Of a stretch of 64,000 bases of DNA, positions 1-10,814 are shown piece after piece. The stretch is taken from positions 372,001-436,000 of the forward strand of contig OY282431.1 of the NCBI GenBank assembly GCA_958296035.1, given 5' to 3'. This DNA comes from Paracoccaceae bacterium. Lineage in GTDB: Bacteria > Pseudomonadota > Alphaproteobacteria > Rhodobacterales > Rhodobacteraceae. Under the pieces are notes generated by a model that saw only the letters and a list, made by a program, of their open reading frames with translations, did no database searches and was not told where the DNA came from. Both the position numbers and the translations under genes were made by a program. The first letter of the stretch is position 1. Each line of letters starts with the position of its first letter.

Positions 1-1002
1 GAATTCAGCCATTGCGGCGCCGTCAACCAGGTGAATTTCTTTCGAGTTGCTGATTTCCGTCTTGTTCTTGACGGCCTTGGCCAAAATACAGGGATCCGGA
101 TATTCCATGATCCTGCCATTTGTTTCGGCCAGCGCCCTGGCCACGGAAAACGGAACCACATCGGGATCGATTTGAACGTTCCCGTCTATCTCCGCTAGAG
201 CACCGGCAAACTCACTCCAGGGGCGGACAGTCAAGCCCGCCGAACGCCTGGTCAACAGCTCATCCGGAACCCTGCTCTTTTCCACAAACAATTCGACTGA
301 TCCATCGCCATGCAGAATCGAGAATGCATGAACAACAGGCGAGCGAGGGATATCGGAGCCTCGTATGTTCAACAGCCAGCAAGTTGACGAGGGCAAGGTA
401 ATGACGGCTGCAGCTGCGCCGTTGCTACGCACAATCTCGGCCATGCGTAGCCGTTTGTCGGCATCCGGCTCCCCGGCCATCTCGCCCCTGAATTCGGCAA
501 TAGGTCCTTGCGGAGGTTCTGGCTGGTCGTGCCAAATGCCATCAATCAGATTGGCAACCGGAGTGACATCAATTCCCGCTGGGAGCAGGCTTTGCTTCAG
601 TTGTCTTGCTTCACTGACTGTGTGAAGGTCATCATCAATACCAACGGTTGCGCCGCTTTCGAGCACACCCTGCAGCCACGACGCCACATTGTTTCCACCG
701 CTATCAAGAGGCTGGTAGGAAAACACATCAGCGTCGACTTCGTCTCGCACCTGCAAGGTGTAGCGACCGTCGGTGAAAATCGCTGCCTGTTCCAAGGTGA
801 CCGCACACATCCCGGCAGAGCCTGTGAAACCTGTCAACCAGGCAAGTCGTTGATCACGGGGAGCTACCATCTCGCCCCGGAAACGGTCACATCTGGGTAT
901 CAGGAAAGCCGAAAGTTGCCGATTCTGCAGTTGTTGGCGTAACGCGCTGACCCGTGGCGCGGCTTGATTCGGCGTCGCATCCGTTTCAAAGGTCTGGAAC
1001 AA
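1..1002 (-). CDS. pepP: Xaa-Pro aminopeptidase, M24B family (N-terminal part, cut by window edge)
   Basis: Reading the minus strand from 1002 to the left edge gives about 334 residues with no stop. The protein begins with the creatinase-type N-terminal domain, including the segment APRDQRLAWLTGFTGSAG, and continues into a second creatinase-like domain. The metal-binding M24 catalytic domain would lie beyond the edge. It should be a cytoplasmic peptidase removing an N-terminal residue that precedes proline. The only start in this frame is a TTG at 1002-1000, directly abutting the cobT stop codon TAA at 1005-1003, so it is probably translated by coupling to cobT. The family is clear; the unusual start is inferred. 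Confidence 0.85.
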   Translation of the reverse strand, partial: MFQTFETDATPNQAAPRVSALRQQLQNRQLSAFLIPRCDRFRGEMVAPRDQRLAWLTGFTGSAGMCAVTLEQAAIFTDGRYTLQVRDEVDADVFSYQPLDSGGNNVASWLQGVLESGATVGIDDDLHTVSEARQLKQSLLPAGIDVTPVANLIDGIWHDQPEPPQGPIAEFRGEMAGEPDADKRLRMAEIVRSNGAAAAVITLPSSTCWLLNIRGSDIPRSPVVHAFSILHGDGSVELFVEKSRVPDELLTRRSAGLTVRPWSEFAGALAEIDGNVQIDPDVVPFSVARALAETNGRIMEYPDPCILAKAVKNKTEISNSKEIHLVDGAAMAEF

Positions 1003-2871
1003 TTATCTGGCTCCTCGCCAACGACGACGTGCGGTCGGGGCAGTGGTTGGGCCACCCGTTTCGAACAATGATGCGAGCTGCTCGGTCATGGCTCCTGTTA
1101 ACTGGTCGACGTCAGAAATTGTTACGGCCCGGTCGTAATACGAGGTTACGTCATGGCCGATCCCGATAGCAATCAATTCGACCTGCCTCCTCTGCCCAAT
1201 CATGGAAATTACCTTGCGCAGGTGCGCTTCCAGATAATCGGCCGCATTTACACTCAGCGTCGAGTCGTCAACCGGAGCCCCATCCGAAATCACCATGAGG
1301 ATTCGGCGTGTTTCTCGACGGGACAAAAGCCTGCCGTGGGCCCATTCCAGAGCCTCCCCGTCAATATTCTCCTTTAGCAGACCTTCCTTCAACATCAGTC
1401 CAAGATTCATTTTCATTCGGCGCCATGGCGTATCGGCGCTCTTGTAGATGATGTGCCTCAGGTCATTGAGGCGTCCCGGCGATGTTGGGCGATGTTCGCT
1501 TGCCCAGCGAGTCCGGCTGTTGCCACCCTTCCACATCTTGGTCGTAAATCCGAGAATCTCGACCTTGACCTGGCAACGCTCAAGCGTACGGGCCAGGATA
1601 TCGGCGCTAATGGCGGCGATAGAAATTGGGCGACCGCGCATGGAACCGGAGTTGTCCAGAAGCAGCGCTACTACGGTATCCTTGAACTGTGTATCCTTTT
1701 CGACCTTGAAGGACAGTGGCGTCGTTGGATTGGTAACAACCCGAGCCAATCGGCCGGCATCCAGAAGGCCCTCGTCCTGGTCGAACGCCCAGATTCTGTT
1801 TTGCTGTGCCAGAAGTTTGCGTTGCAACTTGTTGGCCAACCGACCGGCCGAACCCTTGAATGGTTCAAGCTGCTGATCGAGATTCTTGCGCAACCGCACG
1901 AGCTCCGGTTGCTCGGCGAGCGTTTCGGCGAGAACAGTCTCGTCGAATTCCGAAGTGAACACTTTGTAGTTTGGATCGGCCTGCGATGGAGGCAAAGGCA
2001 GGTGCTGTGGATTCTGAGGATCTACTGGAACATCAAGCTCATCATCGGATAGCTGATTCTCAAGATCAAACTCATCAGCGGTCGATGCTGTTTCTTCGTC
2101 ACTCTCCGGTCCCTCGCTAGCGACGCTCTCGCTGTCTTCACCGGCCTCACTTTCCTGACCTTCGGTGGTTTGTTCGTCTTCCCCTTCGGCCTCATCCGGC
2201 ACTTCCTCGGGCTCTTCATCTTCGGGGTCAGGCCCCAACTGGTCCTTGTATCCCAGCTCGCCAATTGCCTGCCGCGCCAGCCGGGCGAATTCGACCTGGC
2301 TTGTCAGGCAGGAATCTAGTTGGTCGAGCGTATTCCCGGTGCGTTCCAGTATGTCCTTGTGACACAGATCCAGGAGGTGGGCCGCCGGGGGCGGCAGGTC
2401 CCGTCCCGTGGCGCGCTGATGGACAAGAAGCGGCAACACGTCTGCCAGCGGTGCCCGGGCGGCGTCGTGGATTTGGCCGAACCCCTTTCGCTCGGCATGG
2501 TCAGCGATCTTGGCATCAAGATTCTGTGCGATACCTTCCATAGAGCGAGCTCCCAGCGCTTCGCATCTGGCATGCTCCATGGCCTCATAGATCTGTCGTG
2601 CCGGTGTGCCCACTGGCAAATACCTCAAATAGGTTGCCTTGTCGTGGTGCCGACTGCGAAGGGCATAACCGTCGGCCAGGCCTCGGGCCAATCTCAAATC
2701 GACCTTGGTTGACCGCCCGCCAATCTGGGGCAGGCGAACCACGTCTCCCGAGACACCGGGTGGGTCAGCCGAGTAACGTACCGTCAATTCATCGTCGGCG
2801 GCAATCGAACGGGTGGTTTCCGTAAGAGCCTTCTTGAATGCCTCAACCTTCTCGGGTGCCAGTCGTTTCAA
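1003..2871 (-). CDS. cobT: Aerobic cobaltochelatase subunit CobT
   Basis: 622-residue protein with the CobT layout: an N-terminal domain (about 1-205), a highly acidic low-complexity linker rich in Glu, Asp and Ser (about 215-280), and a C-terminal von Willebrand A domain. The VWA metal-binding motif DNSGS is at 406-410 and a supporting SDGAP is near 529. With CobN and CobS it inserts cobalt into hydrogenobyrinic a,c-diamide in aerobic cobalamin synthesis, in the cytoplasm. It lies 57 nt downstream of cobS on the same strand, so they are likely co-transcribed. cobN is not in the window. Confidence 0.95.
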   Translation of the reverse strand: MKRLAPEKVEAFKKALTETTRSIAADDELTVRYSADPPGVSGDVVRLPQIGGRSTKVDLRLARGLADGYALRSRHHDKATYLRYLPVGTPARQIYEAMEHARCEALGARSMEGIAQNLDAKIADHAERKGFGQIHDAARAPLADVLPLLVHQRATGRDLPPPAAHLLDLCHKDILERTGNTLDQLDSCLTSQVEFARLARQAIGELGYKDQLGPDPEDEEPEEVPDEAEGEDEQTTEGQESEAGEDSESVASEGPESDEETASTADEFDLENQLSDDELDVPVDPQNPQHLPLPPSQADPNYKVFTSEFDETVLAETLAEQPELVRLRKNLDQQLEPFKGSAGRLANKLQRKLLAQQNRIWAFDQDEGLLDAGRLARVVTNPTTPLSFKVEKDTQFKDTVVALLLDNSGSMRGRPISIAAISADILARTLERCQVKVEILGFTTKMWKGGNSRTRWASEHRPTSPGRLNDLRHIIYKSADTPWRRMKMNLGLMLKEGLLKENIDGEALEWAHGRLLSRRETRRILMVISDGAPVDDSTLSVNAADYLEAHLRKVISMIGQRRQVELIAIGIGHDVTSYYDRAVTISDVDQLTGAMTEQLASLFETGGPTTAPTARRRWRGAR

Positions 2872-2928
2872 GTTTCCAGTCTCCAGCTAGTCCAGAATCT
2901 GCGGCGCTGATCAGTACCTGCGCTTCTG

Positions 2929-3915
2929 TCAGCCGACACTGTGTCCGATGACGCTGTCGGGCAAGTCCCTGCCGAAGCAACGCTGAAAGAATTCCGCGAC
3001 AGTTGGACGTTCGAGTTCATCGCATTTGTTCAGGAAGCTGACCCGAAAGGCATAGCTATAACCGCGGAAGATCTCGGCGTTCTGGGCCCAATTGATCACC
3101 GTTCGCGGACTCATCACTGTCGAAAGGTCGCCGTTCATGAACGCGCTCCGAGTCAGCTCGGCCACAGACACCATTCTTGAAATGACCTTGCGCCCTTCAC
3201 GAGTATTGTAGTTAGGCGCCTTGGACAGCACGATCTGCACTTCAGCGTCATGGGAAAGATAGTTGAGCGTGGCTACCAGCGACCACCTGTCCATCTGTCC
3301 CTGATTGATCTGCTGGGTCCCGTGGTAGAGCCCCGTGGTATCTCCCAGCCCGACTGTATTCGTGGTGGAAAAGATGCGGAAATGTCTGTGCGGCGTGATG
3401 ATTTCGTTCTGGTCAAGCAGCGTCAGACGCCCTTCAGATTCGAGCACTCGCTGAATGACAAACATGACGTCTGGTCGGCCGGCGTCATATTCGTCGAAGA
3501 CCAGCGCAACGCGATTGCGCAGGGCCCAGGGCAGGATGCCTTCCTGAAACTTGGTAATCTGCTTGCCTTCGCGCAGCTTGATCACGTCCTTGCCGATCAG
3601 GTCAATACGGGAAATGTGGCTGTCCAGATTGATTCTCACGCATGGCCAGTTCAGGCGGGCCGAGACCTGCTCGATATGGGTTGACTTGCCCGTCCCATGA
3701 TACCCCTGAATCATGACGCGGCGATTGTGCGAGAATCCTGCAAGTATGGCAAGTGTCGTATCGGGGTCGAACTTGTAGGTGGGATCGACAGGCGGAACCC
3801 TGTCGCTGGTCGTGGCGAAACCCCTGACCTCCATGTTATTGTCGATGCCGAATTCCTGCCTGACGGAAAGGCGCCGTGTCGGCTCCACGTCACAATCCAC
3901 TTCCATGTTTTCCAT
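2929..3915 (-). CDS. cobS: Aerobic cobaltochelatase subunit CobS (AAA+ ATPase)
   Basis: 328-residue MoxR-like AAA+ ATPase. The Walker A motif GYHGTGKST is at about 71-79 and the Walker B segment [11 protein letters not shown] at about 136-146, after an N-terminal CobS-specific region. CobS and CobT form the ATP-hydrolysing chaperone-like complex that drives cobalt insertion by CobN. It precedes cobT on the same strand and follows a J-domain gene by 109 nt. Length and motifs are normal for the family. Confidence 0.95.
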   Translation of the reverse strand: MENMEVDCDVEPTRRLSVRQEFGIDNNMEVRGFATTSDRVPPVDPTYKFDPDTTLAILAGFSHNRRVMIQGYHGTGKSTHIEQVSARLNWPCVRINLDSHISRIDLIGKDVIKLREGKQITKFQEGILPWALRNRVALVFDEYDAGRPDVMFVIQRVLESEGRLTLLDQNEIITPHRHFRIFSTTNTVGLGDTTGLYHGTQQINQGQMDRWSLVATLNYLSHDAEVQIVLSKAPNYNTREGRKVISRMVSVAELTRSAFMNGDLSTVMSPRTVINWAQNAEIFRGYSYAFRVSFLNKCDELERPTVAEFFQRCFGRDLPDSVIGHSVG

Positions 3916-4024
3916 TACCGTAATTCTCCGGGAAGATTATTTCGTCCAAGTCGGCTGCTGGGTCTTCAGGTCAGCGCTGTTCCTATCCTGACGTGGCGTG
4001 GGTCAATCTGCCCAGAAAACAGGT

Positions 4025-4630
4025 TCAGCCACGGAAGTTGCGGCTTCGCTTGAGCAGATTCCAGGCCCACATGACCTCATTCAACCGGTCTTCGTCGCTC
4101 CTGTCGCCATCGTTCCTGTCCGGGTGAAGATCCTTGACCAAAGACCTGTACTGTCTGCGCACGTCGTTGAGCCAACATGATTCGTCGAGATTCAGTATGT
4201 TGAGGGCCCGTTTTTCCTTGGGCGTCAAACGCCGCGTTTTCTTCCTGGTCGAGTCGCGCCGGACAAAGGGCCGCCCGTTCTCTGCGTCGCTGGGCCCCGG
4301 GGCATCGCTGATCCAGGACTGGTGCTCGCGCCTTAGTTCCTCGTCAGTGGGGGGCGGTTCACCAGGTTTTCGGGAATTGCCGACCCGGTTCTTGAAGAAA
4401 TTCCACTTGAGATTGTATTGTCCGATATGCTGTTTACAAAACCATCGCAGGGTGTTCAGGTTGTCCGGCGATGCCGGTGCCTTGTATTCACCTCGTCGCT
4501 GGCATCCAGCATGGTCGCAGGCCCGACCACTTCCGGTTGCCAATCCCGGTCGTCGTCGACTGCCGGCGCGGGTCCGTCGCTTGGCAGCGGCGATCGAGAT
4601 ATCGAAATTAAGGTATTGCTTGTCGACCAT
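4025..4630 (-). CDS. J-domain (DnaJ-like) protein upstream of cobS
   Basis: 201-residue protein. The C-terminal 60 residues form a J domain with HPD at 169-171, the signature that stimulates DnaK ATPase. The N-terminal part is basic and holds a Cys/His cluster (Cys38, His40, Cys43, Cys65, His68) that could bind zinc. A J-domain gene directly upstream of cobS is a common alphaproteobacterial arrangement, so it may help assemble the cobaltochelatase, but that role is inference. It is divergent from bolA, with 93 nt between the two starts. Its J domain is terminal rather than N-terminal as in classical DnaJ. Confidence 0.85.
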   Translation of the reverse strand: MVDKQYLNFDISIAAAKRRTRAGSRRRPGLATGSGRACDHAGCQRRGEYKAPASPDNLNTLRWFCKQHIGQYNLKWNFFKNRVGNSRKPGEPPPTDEELRREHQSWISDAPGPSDAENGRPFVRRDSTRKKTRRLTPKEKRALNILNLDESCWLNDVRRQYRSLVKDLHPDRNDGDRSDEDRLNEVMWAWNLLKRSRNFRG

Positions 4631-4723
4631 AAGCGATTACGAGCCTTGCGCGGAGCAACTTACACCGAGTCTGGCACTCGGACCCAGCGATCGCCTATGC
4701 AGCGAACTGATACGAGAAAGCCC

Positions 4724-4984
4724 ATGAGCATAGAAGACGAGATAATTACGAACCTGAGGCGTGAATTTCAACCCGATTTGCTGAGGGTCGAGGACCAAAG
4801 TGAGTTGCACCGTGGCCATTCCGGGTGGCGAGACGGTGGCGAAACCCATTTCAAGATTACGATTTCGGCTGCAGCGTTCAAGGGGATGAGTCGCATACAG
4901 CGTCATCGCAGCATTCATGAGGCGGTAACGAAACCTGTGATGAATCGCATCCACGCCCTGTCGATCAAAATCCTCGACGTCTGA
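4724..4984 (+). CDS. bolA: BolA family protein
   Basis: 86-residue protein of BolA fold: N-terminal helix starting MSIEDEI, a Gly/Asp-rich loop, then the FKI-type beta strand and a C-terminal segment with the motif RIQRHRSIHE. BolA-like proteins pair with monothiol glutaredoxins in iron-sulfur or iron homeostasis. I chose the ATG at 4724; another in-frame ATG lies at 4697. It is divergent from the J-domain gene. Divergence of bolA from cobS/J-domain genes fits Rhodobacterales-type gene order. Confidence 0.88.
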   Translation: MSIEDEIITNLRREFQPDLLRVEDQSELHRGHSGWRDGGETHFKITISAAAFKGMSRIQRHRSIHEAVTKPVMNRIHALSIKILDV

Positions 4985-5037
4985 ATCGGGACCCGCTCGC
5001 AAGTCTGGGCAGCAACGGGCTCGACGCGTCGCCAGGA

Positions 5038-6540
5038 TCAGGACTGGTCCCTGAGATCGCCGAGCCTTTTGTTGACAATCTGGCTGACCTGACGCGGGTC
5101 GGCCTTGCCGGCTGTCAATTTCATGACCTGACCCACCAGATAACCGGCCACCTTGGAGTGAGTCAGCGCTCGCTCCACCTGTGTTGGCGAGGCGACAAAC
5201 ACCTTGTCCACGGCATCCTCGAGAGCTCGACTATCCGTTATCTGCAACATATTGCGCTGGGTGGCGACCCGGCGCGGGTCGCCGCCTTCCCGCCACACGA
5301 TATCGAACAGAGACTTGGCAATCTTGCCCGAAATCACGCCTTCATCGATCAGGTCGATGATGGAACCAAGCTGGGCGGCTGAGATCGGTGAAGTCGCAAT
5401 GGTCAGATTCTCCTTGTTCAGGCGACCGAACAATTCGTTGATAATCCAGTTGGCGACTTGCTTGCCATTGCGCCCGGCTGCTGTTTGCTCGAAGAATTCA
5501 GCGTGCTGGCGTTCGGCAACCAGCACCTCGGCATCGTAGTCAGTGATGCCGTACCGATCGATCAGGCGGGCCTTCTTTTCGTCAGGAAGTTCTGGAAGGG
5601 TCGCCGCAATGTCATCAATCCACGCCTGGTCCAACTCCAGCGGCAAGAGATCCGGGCATGGAAAATAGCGATAGTCCTGGGCATCTTCCTTTGAGCGCAT
5701 TGATCGGGTGCTACCGGAATCCGGATCATATAGTCGAGTTTCCTGGGCAACATCCCCACCATCCTCCAGTAGTGCCATTTGCCGCCGTGCCTCAGAGGCG
5801 ATGGCCTGCTGGATGAATCGCGTCGAGTTCATGTTCTTGATTTCACAGCGGGTTCCATACGCCTTGCTGTCCGCCGGTCGAACTGAAACGTTGACATCGG
5901 CGCGTAGGCTGCCCTCCTGCATATTGCCGTCACAGGTCCCGAGGTAGCGCATTATCTGCCGCAACTTCAGAATGTAGGCCGCTGCCTCGCGCGGGCTGCG
6001 AATGTCGGGGTAGGAAACGATTTCCATAAGGGCTATGCCGGTGCGATTGAGGTCGACATAAGAAAGTTCAGGGTGCATGTCGTGGAGAGACTTGCCAGCA
6101 TCCTGTTCAAGATGGATGCGTTCGACACGCACCCGCCTTGCCACACCGGGTGCCAAGGCCACAAGGATCTCCCCCTCGCCGACAATCGGATGGTAGAGCT
6201 GGGAAATCTGATAACCCTGGGGAAGGTCGGGGTAGAAGTAATTCTTGCGGTCGAAGACCGAATAGCGATTTATTCGGGCATTCAGTCCAAGCCCGGTACG
6301 GACTGCCTGCTCGATGCAGAATTCGTTGACAACAGGCAGCATTCCCGGCATCGCCGCATCGACAAAGCCGACACTGGAATTGGGCGTGGCACCGAAATCG
6401 GTCGGGGCGGATGAAAACAGCTTGGATTGGGAAGAAACCTGTGCGTGCACCTCGAGGCCGACAATAATCTCCCATTCGCCGGTTGCGCCGGTAATCAGTT
6501 CAGGCTCCGGTTCGCGAAACTGCAAGGTCATGACGTTCAA
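5038..6540 (-). CDS. gatB: Aspartyl/glutamyl-tRNA(Asn/Gln) amidotransferase subunit B
   Basis: 500-residue GatB of full length. It starts with the conserved block around [12 protein letters not shown], has the GatB kinase-like domain up to about residue 300 and a C-terminal helical GatB/YqeY tail. With GatA and GatC it converts mischarged Glu-tRNA(Gln) or Asp-tRNA(Asn) to the correct aminoacyl-tRNA. gatA and gatC are not adjacent. The 206 nt upstream, to the next minus-strand gene, contain no clear gene. Confidence 0.97.
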   Translation of the reverse strand: MNVMTLQFREPEPELITGATGEWEIIVGLEVHAQVSSQSKLFSSAPTDFGATPNSSVGFVDAAMPGMLPVVNEFCIEQAVRTGLGLNARINRYSVFDRKNYFYPDLPQGYQISQLYHPIVGEGEILVALAPGVARRVRVERIHLEQDAGKSLHDMHPELSYVDLNRTGIALMEIVSYPDIRSPREAAAYILKLRQIMRYLGTCDGNMQEGSLRADVNVSVRPADSKAYGTRCEIKNMNSTRFIQQAIASEARRQMALLEDGGDVAQETRLYDPDSGSTRSMRSKEDAQDYRYFPCPDLLPLELDQAWIDDIAATLPELPDEKKARLIDRYGITDYDAEVLVAERQHAEFFEQTAAGRNGKQVANWIINELFGRLNKENLTIATSPISAAQLGSIIDLIDEGVISGKIAKSLFDIVWREGGDPRRVATQRNMLQITDSRALEDAVDKVFVASPTQVERALTHSKVAGYLVGQVMKLTAGKADPRQVSQIVNKRLGDLRDQS

Positions 6541-6746
6541 TTCCCAAGATGTTGATGACTGTCAGCAAGCACCTGGCACCGTCGGTGGCCGGGGCCTGCG
6601 TTGTTGATCTGCCAGCCGACCGGAATACATCGCAGGCGGCGGTTCTGCAGTGGACAATTGGCGCCGAATCCGTGGACTGCACACGGCAGCCGACAGCTGG
6701 CCCGACCAGTGGGACCCAACCGAAAGCCTGTCGAATGCGTTACTGC

Positions 6747-7526
6747 TCAGGCTACGCCGTACATGCGGCTGCTGTTGTCTCTCGCCTGCCAACGCAGCAA
6801 TGCAGTCCCGAAGGCTGCAAACAGGGCTCTTGAAACCGGGTCTTCTGTTGCTCGGTATTCAGGATGCCATTGCACCGCCATGGCAAATCCTTCGCACCCC
6901 GATACTGTAAGCGCTTCCGCAGTGCCATCCGGAGCATATCCCTCTACGGAGATCCTTTCACCCTTGTCGAGAATGCCCTGACCGTGCAACGAGTTGACGA
7001 CCACCTCGTCGGCTCCGAATATGTCGATAAATGCACTTTGCGGCGTGAATTTGACGCTATGGCGCAACGCAAACTTGTCGTGCAGGGTCCCTTTCAAGGG
7101 CATTCGGTGGTTCATGCGACCGGGCAGATCACGAATTTCCGGGTGAAGCGAACCTCCGAAAGCCACATTGAATTCCTGGAAGCCTCGGCAGACTCCGAAA
7201 ACGGGCTGACCTCTGGCAACACAGGCACGAATCAGTTGCAAGGAAATGCGATCGCGTTCCCGATCGAAAGTCCCATGCGCCACGGTGGCTTGAGCGCCGT
7301 ATTCTTCGGGGTGCACATTTGGCCTCCCACCCGTCATCAGAAAACCGTCACATACGCCCAACAGTTCCTTGACCGACGAAATATCTGGATCTGAGGCAAT
7401 TATGAGCGGTGTAGCCCTTGACGCCCTGGCGACTGCCATACTGTTCATCTTGCCAGTGGCATGAACGGGGTACTGCCCGTCAATCATGTAGCTGTTTCCG
7501 ATAATGCCCACTACGGGAAGTGGCAT
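6747..7526 (-). CDS. Peptidase C26 / gamma-glutamyl-GABA hydrolase-like protein
   Basis: 259-residue class I glutamine amidotransferase-like protein. The nucleophile elbow GVCRG places the catalytic Cys at 113, and HPEYR at 221-225 supplies the His and Glu of the triad. The closest functional type is PuuD, which releases GABA from gamma-glutamyl-GABA in putrescine degradation; related members act on other gamma-glutamyl amides. No other putrescine genes are adjacent (a disrupted agmatinase lies 38 kb away), so the substrate is uncertain. A purine-rich ribosome-binding site (GGAGG) precedes the ATG. Confidence 0.88.
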   Translation of the reverse strand: MPLPVVGIIGNSYMIDGQYPVHATGKMNSMAVARASRATPLIIASDPDISSVKELLGVCDGFLMTGGRPNVHPEEYGAQATVAHGTFDRERDRISLQLIRACVARGQPVFGVCRGFQEFNVAFGGSLHPEIRDLPGRMNHRMPLKGTLHDKFALRHSVKFTPQSAFIDIFGADEVVVNSLHGQGILDKGERISVEGYAPDGTAEALTVSGCEGFAMAVQWHPEYRATEDPVSRALFAAFGTALLRWQARDNSSRMYGVA

Positions 7527-7767
7527 CTTGCGCCTCCTTTACAGCGGTCCTGATGCGGCGTGTTCTGGACCAGAACTGGTGCGCTTCAAATAGCCTCACC
7601 TTGGGAACAGTTCAATTGGCATGTGCCCGCCCGCAGACCGCCCACCGGACGATTCTGTCACCGGATCGCGGACTCTTCGCCCGTCATGATCGTGATGCGG
7701 TTTCCGGTTATCGTCAACAAACTGAACTGGCAGTCGAAACTGCACAGTCACGCCCGGGCAGAAGTGG

Positions 7768-10335
7768 TCAGAAACGGAAGTGCAGTCCGGCCCTTACTGT
7801 ATCCTGGGCAAAACCGGTACCAGATCCGGATTGGTGATCAAGGCTGACGTCCAGGGAAAGCCTACCGTCGAGCGAAACCGCTGATATTCCTGCCGTCACT
7901 GACGTTTCGCGGTCAGGGAGTTGGGTAAGGGATTCAAAGCGCCCGGTACCGCCGGAGAAGGCTGACGTGACCCTGAATTCATTGGTTTCCCGCTCACTCC
8001 ATGAAATGCCGACCCTTGGCCTGAGTTTCAAGTTGTCCGACAAATCCAAGGTGTGCTGGAGCCCGGTTCCTATACTATAGGTAGCGAACGTCTCCTCCAC
8101 CGGGTCCACGACCAGCGAGAACTGCCCGGCCCCGCTCTCCTTGTAGGCCGGTCTCTGGATTCGATCGCCAGTCATCTTGGCAAACGATAGAACTTCTGTA
8201 GCTCCGAACACTGCACGGTGATCGACCCGACCTGAAAGACTCAATCCATTCAACACATAATCCGCTGTTGCACTGTGTTTCCGGCCATCGAACATGACAT
8301 GACGTTCCGAACTGCCCTTTCCTCTCGCAAAGCCGGCATTCAAAGCAAAGCCGAATGGCCCGGCATTGATGCCTCCTCCGCCTTCCATGTTGGCCAGCCA
8401 CCCATCGGCCTTGGCAAGAGTCTCAAGCCCGATGTCGGTCTTGCGCGTGTCGAGTGTCAGCTTCCACCAGGCCGGGCTGTCGCCCAGGCGAGAACCCGCG
8501 GTAATCGCCAGACCCAGTTGGCGCTCGTCAAACCTTCGTTGTTCATCATTTGCAGCCACGTTGAGACGCGTCCTGTCGGGGAACAACCCAATGCAAAGCC
8601 TCTTTCCTCGGGCAGCGGGATGATCCTTGCCGATACTTGTCCACCGGCAGGCTTCGGAGGCAGGGCCTTCCCCTGAAAGTGCCAGAACGGACGAACGTAG
8701 TACAGCTCCGGCAATTTCGTTGCCAAAACCATCGAGTCGATACCGGATTGCGGGAATTTCTTCCATAGCCAGCAACTCGTCGAACTCGGAAGAGATCTGG
8801 CTATTGGCGAGCGAATTCTGCATTTCCTTGAATACGTTGCTCTGATTGCGGTTCAGGAAATTCACACCGGCAGTTGACAGGGAAAGCGAAAGCGCGTCGC
8901 CTTCATCACCCTTTGTCTTCGATACGTCGAAGACCAGGAACAGCCCTTTTTGCAGCGGTTGGACTTTACCGGAGATTCCGTCTGAAGCCATTAGAAACGA
9001 CACCTTGCCCAATTCGTTCCTGGAAAAGAAGTTCACCTTTGCGAGGCCCGGAAATGACAGCGAATTGACTTCCAACGTCCCATTCAACTCCACCTTGCCG
9101 ATCACCTCGATCATATCGGCGTTCGCCTTCACCCAGTCGACATCGACAAGCAGAATGCCATTCGACGCTTGCGTAAGGAGGGTAGGCAGGTCCTCGGTTT
9201 GCCCAGACAACCTGGAGGTGGCAATGGAGGAGGCCTTGCCGGCAGAAAGAATGCCTCGGTTATGCAGTCCGCGCTTTGCGTCACTCTCGCACGGGGCAGT
9301 GCTCAGAAAAATCTTGTCGCCCATTTCGAATCGTCCCGAGTTGTCGAAATAGGCACATCCTTCGGTTTGGATATTGCCTCGAACAGTGCCTTGGTTGTCG
9401 ATTACAGCCGATTTGTTGATGCCGGGTGGATCGACTGTCCCAACCAGCGACAGTGGATAACTATCCTTTCCCAGGGCGGTGATTGAGCCATCCTTACCAA
9501 TTGTAACCTTGATGTCCGAACCCGTACTTTCCACTGCGATTCCACGGGAGGAGGGCCCCTTGATCAACACGTGGCCAAGAACCATGACGTTAACGTCGCT
9601 TTCGCCGTTGACAGTCAGAATATTGACACCGTTGCCAATCTCTCCGTCGGTGGTCAGGTCGGTGATGGAAACATCAATTTTTCCACTGGAACGGCCGTTT
9701 TCCGGATTGAACTGAATGAGCGTCAATCCCGAGGCCCGGTCGCCGCTGGTTCGCAAATGACCGGTAATTTCAGTTTCGATCATGCCAGGTGTTTCGACAT
9801 ATATGGCGTGGTTTGAAAACTCCGAATCACCGGGGTTTGTGGTGATGTCGTGCGCCCTTATGCTCGTATGCTTGACGCCTTGAGCCACACTGTTCTCAAT
9901 GCGAATGCCGCTCGACAATTCGCCGGTCGCCGTTATTGGTCCGCGCACGTCGATGGCAATGTTCTGGTTGAAGGTGTTGACGTAGACGCCGTGCGCTGCA
10001 TCTCCAGTGGTCCCGATGGAACCTGCGCAAACCCGATACACGCCATCAGTGCTATCACCGCCATTCACAAGGCTGATCCCGTGCTCCTGGTCACCTGCAG
10101 TGGAAACGCTGTCCCTGGAGATGTTGCAAGCGCCCGCCGCCCGCGGAGTTGTTTGGGCACCTGCCGAATAGGTCGTGAGGGCAGCGACAGACGCGAGCGC
10201 AATGCCTCCGATCCGACGGTCCGGAACAAATAGGCCCCAATTCAGGCAAGGAAAATCTACAAAGGAAAGGTAATAGGTACATAACATCACTGGCATTCTC
10301 TCGTGACAGGCAGTTCTTGGCGACCGCTCTTTCAT
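7768..10335 (-). CDS. Autotransporter (type V secretion) outer-membrane protein
   Basis: Up to 855 residues. A hydrophobic signal segment (GIALASVAALTTYSAGA) ends near residue 60. A long Gly/Asp/Thr/Ser-rich passenger follows to about 570, with recurring short motifs such as GDAAHG and GDRASG typical of a beta-helix. The last 250 or so residues are an alternating amphipathic beta-barrel ending in Phe, as needed for BAM recognition. It should display the passenger on the cell surface. The start is uncertain: ATGs at 10335, 10296 and 10287 are in frame, and the last has a GAGAGA stretch at good spacing. The passenger's function cannot be read from sequence. Confidence 0.88.
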   Translation of the reverse strand: MKERSPRTACHERMPVMLCTYYLSFVDFPCLNWGLFVPDRRIGGIALASVAALTTYSAGAQTTPRAAGACNISRDSVSTAGDQEHGISLVNGGDSTDGVYRVCAGSIGTTGDAAHGVYVNTFNQNIAIDVRGPITATGELSSGIRIENSVAQGVKHTSIRAHDITTNPGDSEFSNHAIYVETPGMIETEITGHLRTSGDRASGLTLIQFNPENGRSSGKIDVSITDLTTDGEIGNGVNILTVNGESDVNVMVLGHVLIKGPSSRGIAVESTGSDIKVTIGKDGSITALGKDSYPLSLVGTVDPPGINKSAVIDNQGTVRGNIQTEGCAYFDNSGRFEMGDKIFLSTAPCESDAKRGLHNRGILSAGKASSIATSRLSGQTEDLPTLLTQASNGILLVDVDWVKANADMIEVIGKVELNGTLEVNSLSFPGLAKVNFFSRNELGKVSFLMASDGISGKVQPLQKGLFLVFDVSKTKGDEGDALSLSLSTAGVNFLNRNQSNVFKEMQNSLANSQISSEFDELLAMEEIPAIRYRLDGFGNEIAGAVLRSSVLALSGEGPASEACRWTSIGKDHPAARGKRLCIGLFPDRTRLNVAANDEQRRFDERQLGLAITAGSRLGDSPAWWKLTLDTRKTDIGLETLAKADGWLANMEGGGGINAGPFGFALNAGFARGKGSSERHVMFDGRKHSATADYVLNGLSLSGRVDHRAVFGATEVLSFAKMTGDRIQRPAYKESGAGQFSLVVDPVEETFATYSIGTGLQHTLDLSDNLKLRPRVGISWSERETNEFRVTSAFSGGTGRFESLTQLPDRETSVTAGISAVSLDGRLSLDVSLDHQSGSGTGFAQDTVRAGLHFRF

Positions 10336-10814
10336 TGGGAGTCAATGCTGGGCAGGATCAAAAACAGGCAAATGCGCAGGCGATATGTTTGCACACAGTA
10401 TGTCAATCAGAATCATTCATTTTGAACACAATAGTGAGAAATAAGCGTTTTCTCAGAAAAATACGCGCGACTGAGGACGTTTCCGCAGTTTCCGGATCGT
10501 GAATCCGCTTTCACCCGAATCGGATTTTCCGCAGAAAAGGAAACATGAACTGTCGCGGTTCGGGCCAATTCAGCGCGTGGAGCATGTTCGAATTGGCAAG
10601 TATCGCCCGCAACAAGGTCGTATTAGGGATGCCGGAATTGATCCCGGTCAGGCTACGATTCCTGTGCGCCTGCAGACCGGATAATCCTGCCCAGGAAACA
10701 GGGGACGGCCTGTCAATGGCGGCCAGGTGTGTCAGCGAACGATGCTGAAGACCAAAGTCGGCCGGTACTAGAACCGCCGCCCTCCAGGTAATTCACGACC
10801 TTACGCACCCATCG
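10336..10814. other. Intergenic, AT-rich upstream region of the autotransporter
   Basis: About 480 bases without a convincing gene. The part nearest the autotransporter (about 10375-10450) is more AT-rich than its surroundings. On the minus strand it contains TTGACA at 10406-10401, a candidate -35 element, but no good -10 at standard spacing. A 67-codon plus-strand frame at 10545-10748 has poor coding character. Confidence 0.4.

Noticed and set aside
10375..10450. Fur-like or standard promoter upstream of the autotransporter
   Set aside because: A TTGACA and some AT-rich half-sites are present, but spacing to a -10 is poor and no palindrome of the Fur type holds up.
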